Shown here piece by piece: positions 9,700 through 21,700 of a stretch of 64,000 nt of DNA. The DNA is taken from the NCBI GenBank assembly GCA_037893245.1, contig JBAIAA010000747.1:372001-436000 (forward strand), in the 5' to 3' direction. The notes under the pieces were generated by a model. The model was given only the letters and a program-made list of their open reading frames with translations. It was not told the DNA's origin and searched no databases. Position 1 is the first letter of the stretch; every line of letters starts with the position of its first letter. This DNA comes from Crossaster papposus (taxonomy: Eukaryota > Echinodermata > Asteroidea > Velatida > Solasteridae). Position numbers and translations under genes: made by a program.

Positions 9700-12240
9700 C
9701 CAAAAACTTGAATGCAAAGTTCATTGCATGCTATTATTTAGGGCGCTATTCATGTTTAAACACTAATTACATGTTTGTAATTGTTATCATCAGCTTACGA
9801 AATTGGTATCACTGGCAATTGAAAGCATCGCAGCATTAGGCTTTTGCTTTAGGCTGTTTATTCAAAACCTCATTATGTATTTATAAATCATGACTAAACA
9901 TGTATATACTTCACTTGTTAATGTTTAGAACAAATCTCGTCCAATCGAAGAATTTTAAAGGTCCCGAGTCTGTTGGTATATGCATGCATATGCACGTACA
10001 AGCATGTAAACAATTTTGGTGTATTTTTTTTTAAAGCAATTTATAGGGGCTAAGTATTTTGATAATCCAGACAGTCTGAATGCTTTGTAAAGGTGGAGCC
10101 GAAAATCAAGCAACACAAAAAGGTTCGGCATGTAACCTCTCAGGTCTGCCATTAATAGGCCGTATACGGGCATGCAAGCTGCAGCAATACAACATATATG
10201 TACAGTAGGTAATCTATAATATGTGTAATTAAGCGTTAACGGAAATAATATGTTTAAAAGCATCTGGTGTGCAGTGTTTTAGAGCTGATTTACATTGATA
10301 TTTTGTAATAACGCAAAATAGGAAAGTGGCTACATCTAAAAAGTCTAATATCTTCTATTAATTATGCCCAGTCACGTGACAAGAAAACCCCTTTATTACA
10401 CTGGGTAATTTATGTGCGAACTACTCATTGGCGAACGTTCTAACATGCGCAGTTTGGTGTAAATACAGATTTTCAGAACATTTTTATAAGCCCAAGATGC
10501 AAATTTATTTTGTTGATATCATGGTCAGTCTGTTGCTGGTGAAACATTTTCTTCGCGACAAAATGTCCGTGGACAAAGTTCCCATCATAAGCATTTGGAA
10601 TATTATGTTGGCCAACCGCTGGGGGGGGGGGGGGGGGGGGGTGAAAATGGAAGATAAATATACCCCCCCCCTTTCCCCGCGATACTTGATTCTGAAAAGA
10701 ACCAGGGAACTCAACGTAATTTTAAATTAGTGAAGGAAGTAAACATCAATGGAAAAAAACCAGTGGCTTGGTTTGCAATGCAGTCAATGTACGTCATGTA
10801 CCAACGGTATTATTATAGTAGGTCCTTGACTGCAGACGCTGTGCAAGCAAATCAATCACCTTTCATAAAGACGCTCAAAAGCATTTCTTTAGTTCAATAA
10901 CCACATTCTTGAATCCACAACGCTAGCACCGTTTGCCACGTCTCGCCTCGTGGCGATCACAGACCGTTCAAAGTCCATTATAACCGTGCGAATGTAAAAG
11001 TAAAAAACCAAAACCACATTTGGATTTTGACAACTCTTGCAAATTGGAACCCAAATTCGTATACTATTTTGGGAATATTTTCGAGTCGTTGCAAGAAAAC
11101 AGGAACCTAAAAAGCCTAAATAAAGGCTGCGAATTATTCACAACAGAAGACATTTGAGTAGCTGTTTCTATACAGAAGGTTTCCATACACTTTGGTATTA
11201 CTCGACATTGAATTATGTTAAAACAAAACTGGATTAAATACAAAAAAACATTTCTAGAATAAATACTAATTTGTGACAGCCGTGTGCTACCATCGATAAA
11301 AACCGTTATAGAATCCAGAAACAGTCATGATTAATTAATTACATTTACAGTTCTTCAGTAAATGTTTAATTTCTCTTCTCATGTTTATTCATAATGCCAT
11401 AATTTGTAAACAGGCGTGGTACTATTATGTCTAGCTAGAATAAACTGTTCAGCAGGAACGAGGCGATGACAAATTCGTTTCGTTTTCTTTGTTTCGTGTC
11501 TTTAAATTGCAGCTTGTTGAAAGGGCTTTCCATAAACCTCACAACTTCAACGAATGATGCCAACAAAACTGTTAAAACAAAGTAAATAACGCCTTATGGG
11601 GCTTCGCTTCGTAAAAGACAACAAAACTGTCTGTCCAACTTTAAATTAAAAATATAAAATGTGTTAATCGTTTTATCACAATAACGCGAAATAATCGACC
11701 ACGACTTAAGCAACATTCATACAACACTTGATGTTCTGACGAAGGTTGACATACGAGTGCAAATCAACACAAATAAGACATGGTGTTTCTGATAAAGCTT
11801 TTAGCTCACATGAAGCTTAGTATTTGCACTATTTACACACGAGGGAGAATGTTTACACGTTCTGAGTTTCATTTTGGCTTTGGCACTTAACTGCACGTAG
11901 CTGTGCCCAAGATGACCTATTGTCTGACATTATACTAATAAAAAGAAATTACTCAGCAAAATGGACGCCTCATATACCAATGTCAAATAATGCATATATC
12001 GACTATGACTTGTTCTTGAAAGTAATTGTATCCTTTCGCACACCAATTTACAAAGAAATCTGGCCAAGGTCTGACACGACCTTAGCGTGAAGGGTTAGGG
12101 CATCATCAGTAGACCTTGGTCGTTTTATCATACAAAGAACCACGGGGTCACTATTTAATGAAGTTTTCAATTTTGGACGAAAGTAATCGATTTACCCATT
12201 AACGCACGGCCATGGACGCGGGCGCCTCACGCCGCTAATT
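9700..12240. other. Gene-free A/T-rich stretch
   Basis: No supported gene. It holds a 20-nt poly-G tract near 10621-10640 followed by a C-run. ORFs across these tracts are shadows. Scattered A/T-rich sequence otherwise. Confidence 0.4.
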
Positions 12241-12242
12241 CA

Positions 12243-12560
12243 AGGTAGGATAAACTATTTGCAGATATCAATATTTTTTACTACCGATATATTAAGAAAT
12301 AATTATCTTACTGAATCTAGGCATCCAGCAAGTGATTGCGCTAGAATTGTTTTAAAAAAAATTAATTTCATACACAACAAAATTGCTATCGCCAAAAATC
12401 AACAACAGGCCAGAACAACTGCTCTACGCCGTTTTCTTTCTATTTTTCTCAGCCTCCTCCATGAATGCAAAACGATATTTACTATAAAATACAACCCGCA
12501 AAATCCACTATTTCTGATAATTCAAGCAATTACTAATGGTGTTTCCTATGTATCGTTTGT
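12243..12560. mobile_element. Degenerate copy of the 30.9-kb TIR element
   Basis: Shares ATTTGCAGATATCAA, TTACTACCGA, AGGCATCCAGCAA, CATGAATGCAAAACGATATT and TAATTCAAGCAAT, in the same order, with the element at 30945-31465. The right inverted terminus is not recognisable. Confidence 0.6.
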
Positions 12561-12797
12561 GCGTGTATTACACTATACATGTTGTACAATCACAATAAGC
12601 CAAACACGGGATTACTAGCATGATAGGCCTATAGGTTAAGCCCAATCCCCATTTATTTTTCTCGATCTAAGTAGTCGGCGCAACAATAAGACCAAATGTT
12701 CAATGTTAAAATTCACATCTGTACAAACCGTAGATTCTTTGATAAAATAATCATAAATTACAGTGAGAATAACAATTATCATTCTTTTTGAAACCCC

Positions 12798-12814
12798 CCC
12801 CCCCCCCCCCCCCC
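12798..12814. repeat. Poly-C tract
   Basis: A run of about 17 cytosines. Similar homopolymers occur at 6667, 10621 and 28686. Confidence 0.95.
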
Positions 12815-12884
12815 GTAATTAACCACCGAAATTAATACCCACATCACACTGACACGCATTTAGAATCACCTTGACCCAGTAAAG

Positions 12885-13140
12885 TAAAGTATCGATTCTG
12901 AACCAGCACAGTGTCGATTCGGACCCGGAAAGTGTCCATTTGAATGCAGAAAAATGTTGATTTAGACCAAGATATTAAGTGTCGATTTTGACCCAGAAAA
13001 TTGTCTATTCATGACCCAGCACAGAAATTCGGACACGGAAATTGTCCATTTGATCGGACGCAGAAAAATGTCAATTTCGACAGAGAAATGTGTCGATTCT
13101 GACCCAGAAAAGTGTTTATTTCGACTCTAAAAAGTGTCCG
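12885..13140. repeat. Degenerate ~25-bp tandem repeat 3' of the GPCR
   Basis: Repeated variants of GTGTCGATTCTGACCCAGAA alternate with TGTCCATTTGA blocks. It is an old, diverged array just downstream of the GPCR stop codon and may be in its 3' UTR. Confidence 0.6.
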
Positions 13141-13215
13141 ATAAAATAGAACCGGATCAGGGAGTTTTTAGAGTGTAGATATCGCTTTTCTTCGTGCATT
13201 GTCATTCATCTCATT

Positions 13216-14268
13216 TTATAAGTGAGGAGTCATCATCACATTTGGTTTGAACATCGGCGATTCTACAATCCTACTAGTGGCTTCAATCTCGTTGTTCCTG
13301 GATCTGCTGTCCCTTCCCCTGCGAAGACAACCCCGGATGTACCTGGACCCCGACCTCCTGAACTTCTTGTTTCTGATGGAGTAGATAACAATGTTCCAGT
13401 AACTATTGGAGAGCAGGAGAATCTCCGAGATGAAAGTGGCCGCTGGGTGCGCCGTGTGGCGAGTGACGCCCTCGTAGCAGATGACAACAGCAAACGGGAT
13501 CCAAGACAGAGCTAAGACAGCCGTGATGATGAAGAAAGTAGTTGCTGTCTTAAGATCCGACTTCTTCATGACGTGCCGATTCCGAACACCTTCCATGACG
13601 TTGATTTGCCGGGCGTGGCGCCTTGCGATTAGGTACAACCTCATGTATAGAGCGAGTGTAATCAGGAAGGGCAGCAACGCGAAAACCATCACCGTCATTA
13701 CGCCGACAGTGTCCTGTTGGTTAGGATCGTCAGGGTCCACAAAACAGGTGTGGAAATATCGGTGATAGACGGCCGATCGGTTGGGAAGGAAGCAATACAA
13801 CGCTGCAAAGGCTGCACCGAGTAACCAGACACTGCATAAGACTGCCCTGACACGAGGAATCGTGACATAAGTCACGCTGCGTAACGGCCACACAATAGCT
13901 ACAAACCTCTCTACGTTTACCATCACCACAAAGATACTACTCAAACTAAGCAAGATAGTACTGGCTGCTATCACCATACAAAACGCGTCACTGTACGGCC
14001 AGCGATCAACCGCAGTAGCACCCGTTACCGGAATACAAATGAGAAAACCTATACCAATATCGGTAGCAGTTAGGAACAACATACAAAGTCGCGTTACCTC
14101 GTTGGTTTCTTGGCTTTTTAGAAGAACCAGAAAGCAGATAGCGTTGCCGACGATAACGAGAATTGTTGTGACGGTCAGAGCCATTGTTTGTAGGACGGTG
14201 ATCCAATCTTCTCGGTGGAAGATTTCAGTTCCGTTTGAGGTCTCCAACATCTCCATTTCATAAAGCAC
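13216..14268 (-). CDS. Orphan class A (rhodopsin-family) GPCR, single exon
   Basis: A 350-aa seven-pass receptor. TM1 is about 27-50 (GN at 41-42), TM2 61-83 (D70), TM3 97-120, TM4 140-160, TM5 187-212, TM6 243-265, TM7 277-297. N-glycosylation sites lie at N12 (NGT) and N163 (NRS). C97 and C175 can make the usual TM3-ECL2 disulfide, and W90 is the conserved ECL1 tryptophan. Departures from consensus are ERF (120-122) for DRY, SWIP (255-258) for CWxP, and NIVIY (292-296) for NPxxY. Position 3.32 is T104, not the Asp of amine receptors, so a biogenic-amine ligand is unlikely. The C-tail is Arg-rich. The ligand is unknown. Of two nearby Met codons (1 and 5) I took the first. It resembles lineage-expanded intronless receptors of invertebrate deuterostomes. 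Confidence 0.85.
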   Translation of the reverse strand: MLYEMEMLETSNGTEIFHREDWITVLQTMALTVTTILVIVGNAICFLVLLKSQETNEVTRLCMLFLTATDIGIGFLICIPVTGATAVDRWPYSDAFCMVIAASTILLSLSSIFVVMVNVERFVAIVWPLRSVTYVTIPRVRAVLCSVWLLGAAFAALYCFLPNRSAVYHRYFHTCFVDPDDPNQQDTVGVMTVMVFALLPFLITLALYMRLYLIARRHARQINVMEGVRNRHVMKKSDLKTATTFFIITAVLALSWIPFAVVICYEGVTRHTAHPAATFISEILLLSNSYWNIVIYSIRNKKFRRSGSRYIRGCLRRGRDSRSRNNEIEATSRIVESPMFKPNVMMTPHL

Positions 14269-14269
14269 T

Positions 14270-15190
14270 ATCTTCTAACTTTGCGTATGTCAATGCACAA
14301 ACCTCCACCAAAACTACAAGTCTCGCGCGCAGATCTCAGTCAAACCATTGTCCGGGTTTTTGTGGTGATTTTCGGTACTTGTTACCTTTTACATACCTCA
14401 CATATTTTTAGGAAATGTATGATATCCAACACGACATCTCCGTGGTACAGTTCACAAGGCAATTCCATTCAAAATGTCTGACTTGATTTCCCAAGTATAG
14501 TCGCGTTTCCGTGAATGATGATCCTGTAGATCCTGTAGTTATACCTTCAATGATTGACTGAAGTTAGAGTAGTGAATCAACATACTTTCCTAAGTATTCG
14601 TTCAAATGAAGCATTTCGGTGTTTCCAGTTAATAATAGATCCTCGTAGAAGCGCCGCCAAAATGAGAGCTAAGTTTCTCTATAGAAAAATGGCTCCGCTT
14701 CGAACGAAACGCCGATAAATTGCTATGCAGACAATCTACCACCAACCTACCAAGCCGATCGCCTGCCTTCGTATCGACCTAATTACTCTCTCAAGAAAAC
14801 CCACAGAGGACAGAGAAGGCTGACGGAAAAAAGTCATTTCACCAATTTACTAGTTGCGCGTGCATTGCACGGCGTTACCCTTAAGATCTTAATGGTCGCG
14901 TCGCAATGCGACGATGAAGCCACGTCACCACTGAATTGCACGCCAAACACGGTCGCCACAGCAACACACGTTGAACCAATTCAGTTGATACTTGATATTT
15001 TTTTCTCTGTTGGATTTCTCAAAGAGATCAGCGCGCGTGAACGTCAAATTTCCGCTCTTTCGTTGAAAAAAGCGCAAGTCGGTGCTGCTTATTGGTACAG
15101 AAAACAAAGCGAAACCGCTGTGTAAATACGCGAGATGGACTTTTGGTATCATACATCACTTAGTCAAATAACACCATAATCTATTGGCGG
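14270..15190. other. 5' flank of the GPCR
   Basis: No gene or repeat family recognised. Promoter and 5' UTR of the GPCR should lie here. ORFs present have no protein-like character. Confidence 0.35.
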
Positions 15191-15194
15191 ATTA

Positions 15195-15470
15195 ACCCCA
15201 TCGCATCGAATGTTTACGGTAGCTGAGTCTGACAAGTTATATTGCTTCTATCCACCCAGGAGTAAATGGATACCTGGGCAACGATAATATTATGATTGAA
15301 TTAGCTGCCTTGCGCCGAATGACTCTATAGCTGTATACTCCCCCAAAACTGAGATGGTATTTGGAATGTCTAATTGGCCCAACGACCAGGGGTAATAATA
15401 ATGTAACACGCTTTGGCTTTTAAGTTTTAGTTAAAAGCGCTATATAAAATTCCGTTATTATTAATATTCC
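15195..15470 (+). mobile_element. tRNA-derived SINE, copy 2 (headless)
   Basis: Carries TCCACCCAGGAGTAAATGG, ATACCTGGGCAACG, GCTGCCTTGCGCC and AGCTGTATACTCCC, then a tail TTAAAAGCGCTATATAAA with TTA repeats. The first blocks match the copy at 55.05 kb closely. The tRNA-like 5' head is missing. Confidence 0.75.
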
Positions 15471-15479
15471 CATGTAGCG

Positions 15480-16975
15480 CGATGCACGCCACTAGAACTT
15501 GGTGATGTTTTTGCGGGTGTTGGTTCCGTGGTATACTTCACCATGAATTATGTATTTGGAGCAGACACAGTGAAGTTCTTCCGACTTGACAATCTTGGTA
15601 CGTGCACAGATTAAAATTGCAAACCCAAAACGTCTTCGTATTATACTAGACTCTTTGAAAAACTCGGCATGCAAAATGTACCGCAGCCATGTACACGTAG
15701 ACACCATAAGAGGTGTAAATTGGTATAGTAGGCTTGGGCGGCTTGGGCCACATGCAGCGTTAAACTACGACAAGAAATCAAAATGACCTTTTACGCCATT
15801 TGGCGTAAGATTTTAGCGTCAACATCCGACCTGTCCTCTGATGCATGCCGGGAAATCATACCTATGACAAACATAACGAGCATATTTGTCTGAATTCGTG
15901 ACAGATAAGCACCGCAATAACGCATTAATAGGTCGCCACAAAAAGGTATGTAATTGGTTTTAGTTATTAACCGCTTCAAACAATGTGGCCTCTATACAGA
16001 GCAAGGCTTTCACATGCATGCATCCATTTATTGCCATGGCAACTTTGATGATGCATTTGTGTTTAAATCAAGCGCCGTATTGTGGACCGATATCTATTAT
16101 TTACGACGTTGGCATTTAAGAAAACCATCTTTTGTATACAATTGGTATTTATTGGACAAAATACCTATTAAGCAAATGACAAAGGAGAAAATACCAAGCT
16201 TCATAAATGCACGACTATATTATGACGCGACGATCGTTCCACCTCACCGCCCGACCGCCCGTGCGGCTCCGTCATGGGGAGGGGAGAGGCGGCTTCACGC
16301 GGAGTACGATTGCAAATACAGCGCTTGGAAATGCTGAAGACCCCTGGTTATATATTTTAGGCAAAATATACGTTTAACTTAAAAAACTGGTTTTTTATGG
16401 ATAATCCAGGGGCAGTGTTTAAACGGGTTCTGGCAGGGCAAAACCGGCCAAAGTGTTGGAACAAAAAAACGTGGCAATATCAAATTTTAACGAATCTACA
16501 TCCATAACTAAACAACATCGATTCATACATCGTATTTTTGTGGTTTTATTTTTCGGAAAAATTGGCACAAACGTTGACGCTTCGTGTTAATATGGTTGCG
16601 CACAAAATCAATATCGTCGGCACATTATTGATTCGTGTTAAACTTATCGGCGACGTTTATTGACACGAATATATGAGGTTGCTATTAAAAAAAGAAAGTT
16701 ACCTCCGTGTGCGTGCCGATGCATTTATAAAAACACTTGGATTATGTACAACCACGGCCAGCCCGATTGAAGAGTTTATAAGACAGAAATTGGTTCGTGC
16801 TCGCGGTGCAACTCTGGGAACACAAAACTCATGCTTTCAAAGAGGAAACTCATGAAAATGCATGGTCTTTTTTATATTAAATTAATCAAAATATTGTCGG
16901 GAACTCAAATAAACGCTTGTCTTGATGACAGGACTGAAGTGGCTGCTGTATGCATGCAGCATATACTGGCATTGT
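15480..16975. other. Gene-free stretch
   Basis: Nothing supported. Several short ORFs show no family features or splice context. Confidence 0.35.
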
Positions 16976-16980
16976 CGCAT

Positions 16981-17270
16981 TGGTGGGCGATGGGCCGGGG
17001 TGGGCGATGGGCCGGGGTGGGCGATGGGCCGGGGTGGGCGATGGGCCGGGGTGGGCGATGGGCCGGGGTGGGCGATGGGCCGGGGTGGGCGATGGGCCGG
17101 GGTGGGCGATGGGCCGGGGTGGGCGATGGGCCGGGGTGGGCGATGGGCCGGGGTGGGCGATGGGCCGGGGTGGGCCAAGGGCCGGGGTGGGCGATGGGCC
17201 GGGGTGGGCGATGGGCCGGGGTGGGCGATGGGCCGGGGTGGGCGATGGGCCAGGGTGGGCGATTGGGAGG
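16981..17270. repeat. 17-bp G-rich minisatellite
   Basis: About 16 near-perfect copies of GGGCCGGGGTGGGCGAT, decaying at the right end into GGGAGGGTGG units. Because 17 is not a multiple of 3 and the unit lacks stops, all frames stay open, giving spurious Gly/Trp-rich and Pro/His-rich ORFs. Runs of three to four G per unit make it quadruplex-prone. Confidence 0.95.
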
Positions 17271-17424
17271 GTGGGAGGGTGGGTGATGGGAGGGTGGGTA
17301 TGTTATCAATTTGCAGTCACTGGCTAAACTTGAATTCAAGCAGTGCATCTAGATAGAATGAAATTGATGTGATACACGCTCGACTTCACGTTCCTCTTTA
17401 CGTTCCTCTTTGGATATAACAAAA

Positions 17425-17500
17425 TCGGGTTACAGCTGATAGTAAGACTACAGCATTAATAACAGGTTGCAGCTGATAGTAAGACTACAGCATTCATAAC
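17425..17500. repeat. Two-copy tandem duplication
   Basis: CAGCTGATAGTAAGACTACA occurs twice, about 37 bp apart. Confidence 0.85.
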
Positions 17501-17738
17501 ATGAAGAAGGTACACATATTCTCTTTAATAATGCAATCAAAGTCATAAATCTTTGTCAAAGTAAAGGCTATGCTTGCCATTTGTGTTTCCCTCCCACCCC
17601 CCTTCTATCTACTCATCACCATTGAATAATAAAAGTGCAGGGGAATTAAATGTTAAAAACAATTGTTGAAAAGCGACGGTGCAATCAGCCATACGTTAAA
17701 AGTACGTGACGTGGCAACTTACTTCTACCTAGAGAAAA

Positions 17739-18162
17739 TGTGACCTGTTCCAACGAAACCCGGACAAAGTCGACTTTTTAGTTTTTCAGATTTTGCTTTT
17801 TTCAAATTCTCTAGGTTCTCAGCTTTAAAATGATGTATCATTTACATATGTACCCCCACCCTATCTTCCCTGGGGTCTGGATTTAGTGATAAAACCCTGA
17901 CAATCTAATTATGAGATAAACAGCTTTGAAGTTCAGAAAAGCGTATTATTTCTATACACAAATGTTTCACAAAATTGACAAAAAAACACACTTCTGGTAG
18001 ACGGATTTTGTTCAAATTTGAGGAGATTGTAGATTAATAGTGAGTGACTTAGGAAAACCTAAAACCTCAAAATGGTAAAATCCATCCAGAAATGACTTCA
18101 GGAGTACATTGTGACAAAACACATTGTGCGACTTTGTCCGGGTTTCGTTGGAACAGGTCACA
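17739..18162. mobile_element. 424-bp non-autonomous DNA transposon with 36-bp TIRs
   Basis: The left terminus TGTGACCTGTTCCAACGAAA (17739-17774 for the whole arm) is mirrored by the right terminus ending TTCGTTGGAACAGGTCACA (18126-18162). The interior is A/T-rich with no ORF. No clear target-site duplication, so the superfamily is not assigned. Confidence 0.85.
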
Positions 18163-18770
18163 AATAAAACTTCTCGTTTTAAGGCAAATCGGAGATAATG
18201 ATAATGGTAATTGTAGAAAAGGTACTTATAGTTGTTCGACTGAATTCGATTTTAACTAACTTATAAGCTTTCGTCCAACAAAGTACCAAGATGATAATGG
18301 CCACTCGCGTAATAATCGTTATAAAACCTTTAGGGAATAGCACTTATTTCTAGCTCTAAATATAGATGTCAATCTGTTTGTATGTTCATACCATACCAAA
18401 TATAGATGTCAGAGAAACCAAAATGCCTTAAAACAAAAATATTATTTGTTAAAAGAAAAATTACCTCCAAGACAATAAACAGCCCTTTACGTAAAAATGT
18501 ATTTTGCGACATCAGACTCATTTTTGCAGAGCAGGTCACATATGTCAAATTGAGATTTAAGTAGGTTCTGAAGTAGGTTCTTATTTGTATTCATTGCAAA
18601 ATTCCTGTTGGCGTGGAAATAAAAATACTGTCTTCTTATATCAGCAACGGTTGGGTGATGCATATCGATACAAAATCTTAATTCACAATAAATACTGAAC
18701 AACAAAAGGAGGCATGTTCCCAACTCCCTAGTTTTAGGGCGTAGGGATTTGCGTGATCTGGCTTCTGACC

Positions 18771-21700
18771 TCAAAAGCTTGGCAAGCAGGCAACAAGAGT
18801 GTCTCGTAGCTTCCGACGTAAAGGTTCGTTTCCCTCACAGAAGATGTGCGTGGAACCTTCCTCCAGCTGGATAATGGTATCTTCCAATTGCTGTTAAGGT
18901 TGCAACAGTATGAGTAAGTTAGGAAGCTTTCATTTCTCTTAAAAGGGTGTAAAACCAATAGAATTTGAATTTAACGTTAAAAGGAAGTTTAAAAGAAAGA
19001 TATTGCTTTTAGTGACATCGCAGATAGAGTGTTGCTTCGAAGTACAATTTTAAATACAATCATAAACGTTAGTGTAAATATTTAATTTTATACAAATATT
19101 TTTAGGTATTTTTGCAAATAAAAAAACTCAAGACACCAAACATACCAGATGAATGATATGGCCTGATGGTGTGTCTTCAACTTTCACATCTGTGATTCCG
19201 TTCTGCAGGAAAAATACACATTTTGAAATACATGCAATAAATTAGTCACTTATATATTTACAATTTGTCATCATAGGCTAGTAACTGCATTATAAAGTAA
19301 TTGCCGTGCCTAACCTATAATCAACTGGAATCCCCCTTTTGACACTGAATAGCCCTATGTATTGATGACTTATACGCACTGTTTACCGCAGTACATCCCA
19401 CTTCTGACACTAAATATCCCTATGTATTGATGACGTACATGCACTGTGACGCGTCATCACAAATTCCGGTTTGCATTCGCTTTCGCGACAAGTATAAACA
19501 GGCCATAAAAGTAATATTGAGCGTCAAGCTGCAATATCATGCAGTAAACATTGGGTAACATAACCTCATCAATATATCTATATAACAATCTACCTTTGAT
19601 AACGCCTGTACCAACTCCTCAATCTCAAGATTGCCGTAGACGTACTGCTTGGGGTGGGCGGTCTCTGACACGCCCCCATCATCTTCTCTCTTCCGTTTTC
19701 TGATTGGCTGAGAGGAGGGTGTGCTGGGCAGCGCCTGTTTGGGCGCCTCCTACAAAATTTACATAATTAATATATGCAAAGACTGGAAATGAATCAGTTA
19801 ATGTTTTTTTTTTTTTTTTACAGTTTTGAACATTTTTTGACAGTTTTAATGGATTTCAAGTAAAATTGACAATTATTGTTTGTATTGAAGATACGTTTAA
19901 TTTAATTTAGGGAACTTTAGTAATTCACAATAATACATGTATTAATTAAGTGCTGCAGTAAGTTTTTCTTTATCCCACAAACAAAAACCCAACTAATTCA
20001 AATATATCATCAATATAATGACAAGCCGTTGTTAATAAAATAGGAATAAGATTAATACTGCTGCAAACTGCTTACTGGCTGGAATAAAATAGAATAATTA
20101 TCAACTATTTCTCCACGACTGACCTGCAGTAGGTATTTATTATCTCGGGCAGTTATCGTCCCCGTTATGGTGGACACAAACACGCCTGGTTTGACTTCTA
20201 TGGGTGCCAAGGATCCCGCAAGCTGTGAGTAAAAAACCAGCCAAAAACTCTTAGATGGTGAACTAAAAGAAAATGAGAAATTAAGAAGGTACGTTGCCAT
20301 AGTACGGTGCGATAGTTGTTTCATTGTGTAACTCAGGCGCTTTGGTGTGCGGATTTGAACCCAGACAGATATCATAGGGATTTGTGTCCCTGGGTAAGAC
20401 ATTTTACGTCAATTGCTTTTCTTTAAAATAGATTATAACCATAGATTATAGGGACTGGTTTCAAACACAACCTTAAGTTAACACCTGAAGAGGGATACCG
20501 CCCTCTACAGGGCTAAGATGGAGAGTCGTCTCACCTCTGGAGTGATTTCAATTCTCTCTAGCCTCCGTTTGATTGGTAGATGCAAGACGCTGCCTCTTTT
20601 GTATGGAGTAGGGGCAACCTCCTGATGGAGCAGAAGACATAGCACCCAAATAAGTAAAAATAGCTAAGAAACTAAGTATATCTTGAAAATTTCTCAATAA
20701 TTTGACAAGCTGAAATTCCAACCATCACAATGTTTGTGAAAAATCTTTGTGAATTACATTTTTTGTGTGAAATAAATTTCATTGGACTGACCGCTTCCAC
20801 GACGAGATCCGTCCTGAGGGGTTGTGAGGTGGGCGGAGAGAGGTAGCATTCGGGAAGTACGACGTGAAGAGGCTACGATAATAAATAAAAGATTGACGTC
20901 ATTAATCAAAGGGTTGGCTAACAAAGCGATTATCACAAACTACGTTTATACGGTTGCATCTTAATTTCTGACGATTTTAACCTTGAGTTCTTTAATCATC
21001 TTGGTTGCTTGAGGAAAGCTGATGGCCGTATCGATGGGACAGTAGCAAGCCTTCATGGTTAGAGGCTGAAAGGGGGCTAAGGCATCCAGGTAGGAAAAAC
21101 TGGGCTCTGCAAAAAAATAAAAAAATATGAAAACAGTAAATTAAATGAGTTTGTGTTGCTTCTTAACAGTTAGCAGAAATGTTATGCTAACTGTAACAGT
21201 AAATTGTGATAACTCTAAGCAAAATTTCATGCCATGTATGTGCGAGGAGTTGCATATCCAAAGAGATGCCTATTGTTACGCAACTACTTTTAGCAACTAC
21301 CTCTTGAGGTAAGCATATTTTTTGCTGAGTTTACTGCTTACCGTCTCTGCTTACTCTGTTAGCAGAGAACCGTGTGCTTAGCAGCACCATGACACAAAGC
21401 CCTACTGATGACTTCAGCAAGTTGAAATATTTAAAAAATCTCCTTTGCCTCAGACACTCCCAAGAAATTGTATTTTTGAAGATCAGACTTACCGATGAAA
21501 ATAACAGTGTTGTTGCTAGATTTGCCCCAGAGCTCCATAAAATGAACCGCGTCACCGAGACGCAGAGATGGGTGACCGGTGAAGACCACACAGGGCGTTT
21601 TGAAGTGACTACTGAAATCACCTGAAAGACAAGAGCCCACGTCAAAAAGGAGTCATTCATGTGAATCATGTGTCAGTCACATGCAAACAAATGTCAACTG

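Noticed and set aside
16831..17356. Several overlapping ORFs of 98-151 codons on both strands
   Set aside because: They are translations of the 17-bp minisatellite: Gly/Trp or Pro/His repeats with no start context, domain or splice signals.
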